From positions 298,499,973 through 298,563,972 of the forward strand of contig JARDYH010000002.1 in the NCBI GenBank assembly GCA_029215795.1: a stretch of 64,000 nucleotides of DNA, given 5' to 3'. The notes beneath the pieces were generated by a model. It was not told the origin of the DNA, made no database searches, and saw only the letters and a list, made by a program, of their open reading frames with translations. Shown here in pieces: positions 60,273 to 64,000 of the stretch. Origin of the DNA: Anniella stebbinsi. Taxonomy: Eukaryota; Chordata; Lepidosauria; Squamata; Anniellidae. The stretch's first letter is position 1. The number at the start of each line of letters is the position of its first letter. The position numbers and the translations under genes are program-made.

Positions 60273-62056
60273 TGAGGGTGGTGGCGGGTTGAGGCTTCTC
60301 CAAAAGGTGACCGCTATCTGCCCGGTCCCCCTGACCCGGTTTGGCAGGCATCATATATTGCAGCCATAGGTCATTGTCCTTAATATCCTACTGCAGAGTG
60401 CGGTCGAAGGCGGCCCTTCTACGGAACGATTCATCATAGGCCAACCAGGCCCCGCCCTCATATTGCCTATACGCCCGATAAATTATATTGAGGTATTTAG
60501 TGAGAATATATCCTTTTGTAGGGAAGCGTTGTTGCAAAACGCCCATATATGTTAAGAAACCCGGTAACCAATTGTTCCAGGTCCTGGCTACCCTCTTCTT
60601 CTGTAGCTTCTCCGCTTCCCTCTCTGCCGTCCTGTCTTTGTTGAAGGAATGAGGACACACACACTGAGATGTTCTAGGCAGGAAGGTTGTTTATTGTCTG
60701 TTAGCTTGGCTTATATAGATCTTTTACAGTGCTGTTTGTGAAGACACAGCATCTTTCCACACAGTGGAACACACACACATAATAGCTTGTCATAGAGCAA
60801 AACAATAGACCTCAGAATAAGAATGCTACATCATTACTGCAACATTTGTTCCTAGCCTGATGCTGACAAGCCGAAACTAGAACAGCCTGTATGTGGCTAG
60901 GACATTGTGCATGTAGCAGGAAAGAGATAACAGATAGAAAGACCCAGGTAGAAGAAAGCATCAGGGTTTTCCCTACAACACTTTTTCCTAGGATAGTTCC
61001 TTCACTTTGTCCACGTTCTGTGGTTCCCGAAATAATAAGGAAAAAATATCTATAAACTCCCCTTTTAATATCTTGTCCCTCGTGGCCGGTAAGAGGTGGT
61101 AACCCAAAGGAGCCGCCGTGCTCCCGGTGGGAATTGCCGACCGCTCCACTCCTGCTAAGGGGTCCCTGTCTGCCATGATTGGCGAGGCAACTGAACTGAC
61201 CGGACCCTGCCACACCTCTGCACAAGCCGCCACAACAGCTGGCATCTGCGCAGCTGAGCCCCCCCCCCCCCACTGTGACAGCCCCTATTCCGGAACTCGG
61301 GTTGACCTGTGTTTGAACTGAAGTGTCCACCATTGCCTCAGATGTCGCCCTAGTGTCACTTACCGTACTAACGTGACCGACTGCCGACGGACCCAGGTTA
61401 GTAAGCTGTGATGGTGCCGTGTCTGAGCTACCCCTATCGCTTCGGGCCGGTGTCGGTCCACTGTCCCCCGTAGCGGATGGAGGCGGAACGTTCACCTGCG
61501 GTGTCCCCACCAAAGAACCGCCCAAGTGTGGTGTCGAGTATGCCATCCCAGGCATCCATGGGCACCATCCCCAAGGAGGGAAGGCACCCATAGTCTGCAC
61601 CGGGGAATATAAGGTGTTCAATAGCTGCTCACCTGGTTCCTGTGACGAAATGGTCGGGACTGCAGACTGAGGTAGCACCAAAGGTCGTGCTTGCTGACCA
61701 TCCGTCGCCTGGACGCCCTGCGACACCACTGCGGAAACCTGCCTGTTAGTCGACTGGCTGGAGGAAACTTCGACAATATCCAATCTGGAATTGATAGATG
61801 ACAACAAACTTTCTAACTTTTGTTGCCTGGTCTGCCGCTGTGGGGTGGTCAATGAAACCGTCTGAACCTGATCTGTCACACTAGATATTATGCCCCTCCC
61901 CTCCTCCAGCGATTGCAGCCGTGCCAAAATCACTGCCAATTCGGGGTTAACATCCTCGTCGGAGGAAGAATTGTTCCGAATACTAAGCCGTTTTGCTGGA
62001 GGACGCATGGCTTTTCCTTTACCCTTCCTTCCCCCAAGGCCCTTCCGAGATGACAT
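60028..62056 (-). pseudogene. gag-like ORF of the Ngaro-like element (frameshift, stop, LTR insertion)
   Basis: Starts MSSRKGLGGRKGKGKAM at 62,056. A poly-C run near 61,261-61,271 shifts the frame, and reading resumes as DKILKGEFIDIFSLLFREP. It is then interrupted by the LTR insert, resumes DRTAEREAEKLQKKRVART, has a TAG at 60,388, and ends after a CCCH finger (C-x8-C-x4-C-x3-H in CWEFSSRGVCTRSPCKYRH) and a CxxCGGxHxxxxC knuckle (CLVCGGIHPAHSC). The basic Gly/Arg-rich C-terminus suits nucleic-acid binding. Confidence 0.82.
60639..60980 (-). mobile_element. Solo-LTR-like insertion (342 bp) inside gag
   Basis: On the minus strand it begins TGTTGTAGGG and ends TTCAACA, a short TG...CA-type inverted end. 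It has a TATA-like gatctatataagcc about 100 bp before the end, an AATAAA downstream of that, and a GT-rich run. A 3-4 bp direct repeat (ctt or cttt) flanks it. Removing it rejoins the gag codons on both sides in one frame (…GAA AAA / GAC AGG…). It contains no coding sequence. Confidence 0.75.
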
Positions 62057-62108
62057 GTTGCCTAATAATGACTAAAATGGAAGAAACTGTTAAGAATGAC
62101 CAAAAAAC

Positions 62109-62322
62109 AGTGCAATAGTGCCACCTAATGGCCAAACTGGGGAATTACTTGTGGATACAGGAATGAAGTAGTGCAATGGCACCACTGGCGGCAAACTAGG
62201 GAATTACTTGTGTTTACAGAATAAATTGGATCAATGGCACCACCCAGTGGTTAGACTAGGCAATTACTGTCATAGAAAGAAAAGAGCGCAAACACCACCC
62301 AGTGGCTCAGCTGGTAATAACC
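62109..62322 (-). repeat. About 60-bp tandem repeat, nearly four units, in the element leader
   Basis: The phrase 'gtgcaatggcaccac..agtggc.aaactagggaattact' recurs near 62,111, 62,171, 62,231 and 62,287 with growing divergence. It lies immediately upstream of the gag start on the minus strand and so is probably part of the retrotransposon's 5' leader. Confidence 0.8.
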
Positions 62323-62339
62323 TGAAATACTCCCTCCCC

Positions 62340-63330
62340 CCAGACTCAAAAGGCACAAGGCCCTGCCAAACTACCCAATGCCTCTTTAGGAGGTGAATCA
62401 GCGCGGCTACTCAGGCCAGTCCGCAGCCTGTGGTGTAGCCGCAGGCCCCCCCTAACTGTGAGGGCGCAGCCTGTCGCCGCCCATCCCTGAAAGAGGTTGA
62501 AGCCCGAGCCTGTTGGGGGAAATAAAACCCTGCCCCGCACCCTGCGCGAAGGCACACGGGTCTAGGCCCCTCACCCAATACTCCCAGAAATCAGAGCCAG
62601 GCGATCGCTAATTGAGGTCCCCTCCCCAACAATCAGCCTCCGTTACTCACCCGTCCGCCGCCCTGAGAGCCCTTCCGTTCAGCTCTCAAATTGGCCCAAA
62701 CCGCGTTGCCACCGACCAGGGGCGGACCCAACCAGGGCTTACTGCTCGTTGACCCTTGCTCCAGAGAAGGTGTGGGCGGGAGACGCGGCGCGCGCAAAGC
62801 CCGAGCTGGCAGCCGCTAAGTCCCCGCTAACTAGGGAGCGGCGCAGCCGAGCGTGCCCAGCCTGCTCCCCCAAGCGGAGGCGCTCTCGCCCGTCCACAGC
62901 CGCAGGCGGGCCGGTCAACCAAGGGGATAATCCCCTTTAATTGGGCGTGTCCGTGCCTATCCTTTGCTCCCGAAAGGGAGGGGAGGGGGGCCAGCTGGCC
63001 CACCCCTCAAACCTGGGGGCAGAGTGCCCCGAAGAGATCCCGCTGTCCAGGAATGAAGGTAGGCTCAAAGAATCCAGCCGCTGGGCGCCTCGTCAGTGAA
63101 AAGGGGCACTCGGCTCGCACTTCTCCCCGCCGCTGTCCTCCAAGGAGCTGCGCTGACACGAAGAGGGCGGGCAGGACCGTTAGGCGGCAATTTAAGCCGC
63201 TCGTCCCCGCCCCGCCCAGTGGCACCATCCGGATGCTCCAATCAGGAGCATTCCCCTTGACTCTTTGCCCCCCCACTCGCAAATATCATCCCCCGCCCAA
63301 CTGGGCTGGGGATTTCACATCCTGGGACAG
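62340..63330 (-). promoter_or_regulatory. GC/CpG-rich leader of the Ngaro-like element
   Basis: About 1 kb of high G+C upstream of gag. The sharp return to AT-rich DNA near 63,330 probably marks the edge of the element. No core promoter motif was identified. It could also be a host CpG island, but no host exon was seen. Confidence 0.45.
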
Positions 63331-64000
63331 AACAAGCCAACTCTGACCTTCACTTCAGGAATCTTTATTCCCCATGTCTGCTTTATTCCCACAGTTGGCC
63401 GGATACTTGCAACTAGTCTCCATACTCCATATGGAAAAAATTCAAGGAGGAAAGGAATCATGGCCTGCTCTCCAGGTTGTAAAACTGCCCTCTCCAAAGC
63501 ACAGATCTTTCATAGATTATGTGGAACAGTGGATGTGCGGCAACAGTGCAGTACTGCCAGAGGCTATGGCTAAGATGGATTGTTCTTCCAGCTTTGGTGT
63601 GTGTGTGTGTGTGGCCGGGATGGGGGGGGGGAATTAGTTATTATTCATGAGTTAGGGCCCATATTCCTGATCTTAATATGTCTCTCTCTCTGCCTAATAG
63701 CTTATAGGTAAAAAGTGTTCAGTTGTTTTTTATTACTACCAATGTAATGTGTATGCATGTGGAAGTGAATATTGTATGATGAATGTGGTTACCATCTCTT
63801 CTAGAAGAAAGGCCAGCATTCTTGTGTTTATGAAAGTAAGTTAATTTAAGTATTGCACATTTTAAGCACCATATGATTGGGAATGGGGTGTTTACAAAAT
63901 GGTTGAAATTGTAGAAATTAGGCAGCAGTCTTTTCATAACTAGGGATGAGGTAAAACTAAAAGAAGAGTTTAGCCAAGGATAAATGTGAACTGTTATCTA
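63331..64000. other. Unannotated flank
   Basis: AT-rich sequence with a (TG)n run at 63,597-63,613 and a poly-G run; no gene or named repeat recognised. Confidence 0.6.

Larger units (their letters stand above)
55690..63330 (-). mobile_element. Ngaro/DIRS-like tyrosine-recombinase retrotransposon (nested, degraded)
   Basis: On the minus strand, in order: a GC-rich leader with a roughly 60-bp tandem repeat, gag with zinc fingers, reverse transcriptase, RNase H, tyrosine recombinase and an SGNH hydrolase ORF. This order, with a recombinase in place of an integrase and a hydrolase as last ORF, fits vertebrate Ngaro-type elements. An L2 LINE (55,922-56,769) and a solo-LTR-like insert (60,639-60,980) interrupt it. 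At least five stops or frameshifts disable gag and pol. The outer boundaries are estimates based on where composition changes; the terminal split repeats typical of the group were not located. Confidence 0.85.

Noticed and set aside
62109..62322. CRISPR-like spacing of repeats
   Set aside because: Units are contiguous, diverged and lack unique spacers; the host is a vertebrate.

Overview
This window reads as nuclear DNA of a squamate reptile, probably a lizard. It is AT-rich and intron/intergenic-dominated. It carries CR1/L2-type LINE tails, hAT and Harbinger-like MITEs, abundant di- and trinucleotide microsatellites, and the short palindromic repeats common in squamate genomes. There are no prokaryotic features. 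Most open reading frames are chance or antisense readings of repeats.

Left part (1-18,200): the 5' half of one host gene on the minus strand. Five spliced exons (17,794-17,750; 8,236-8,158; 6,437-6,268; 5,068-4,964; 4,783-4,661) join in frame into the N-terminal 174 codons of FHIP2A (FAM160B1), a HOOK-interacting subunit of the FHF adaptor that links cargo to dynein. All the splice sites seen are canonical. The start codon lies in a CpG island at 17.5-18.2 kb, and the gene continues beyond position 1. Its first intron holds a notable object: a chimeric U1/U2 snRNA retropseudogene (9,503-9,652) with the two parts in opposite orientation, bounded by an 11-bp direct repeat.

Middle part (18.2-46.1 kb): intergenic and repeat-filled. 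It has LINE fragments in both orientations, several hAT-type foldback MITEs with identifiable 8-bp target-site duplications, and a 2.0-kb L1-like insertion at 28,035-30,056 flanked by a 19-bp duplication. An unclassified dispersed family has members here and in FHIP2A intron 2.

At 46.1-46.8 kb a second CpG island carries a plausible plus-strand first exon, an ATG with good context followed 13 nt later by a splice donor. Its gene would run divergently from FHIP2A and rightward out of the window. Its identity is not provable from this sequence; by mammalian gene order ABLIM1 is the candidate.

Right part (55.7-63.3 kb): a tyrosine-recombinase retrotransposon on the minus strand, Ngaro/DIRS-like. 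It has gag with a CCCH finger plus zinc knuckle, reverse transcriptase with YLDD, RNase H, tyrosine recombinase and an intact SGNH hydrolase ORF. It is broken by stops and frameshifts. A solo-LTR-like insertion sits in gag and an L2-type LINE sits in its 3' region, giving a three-layer nest.
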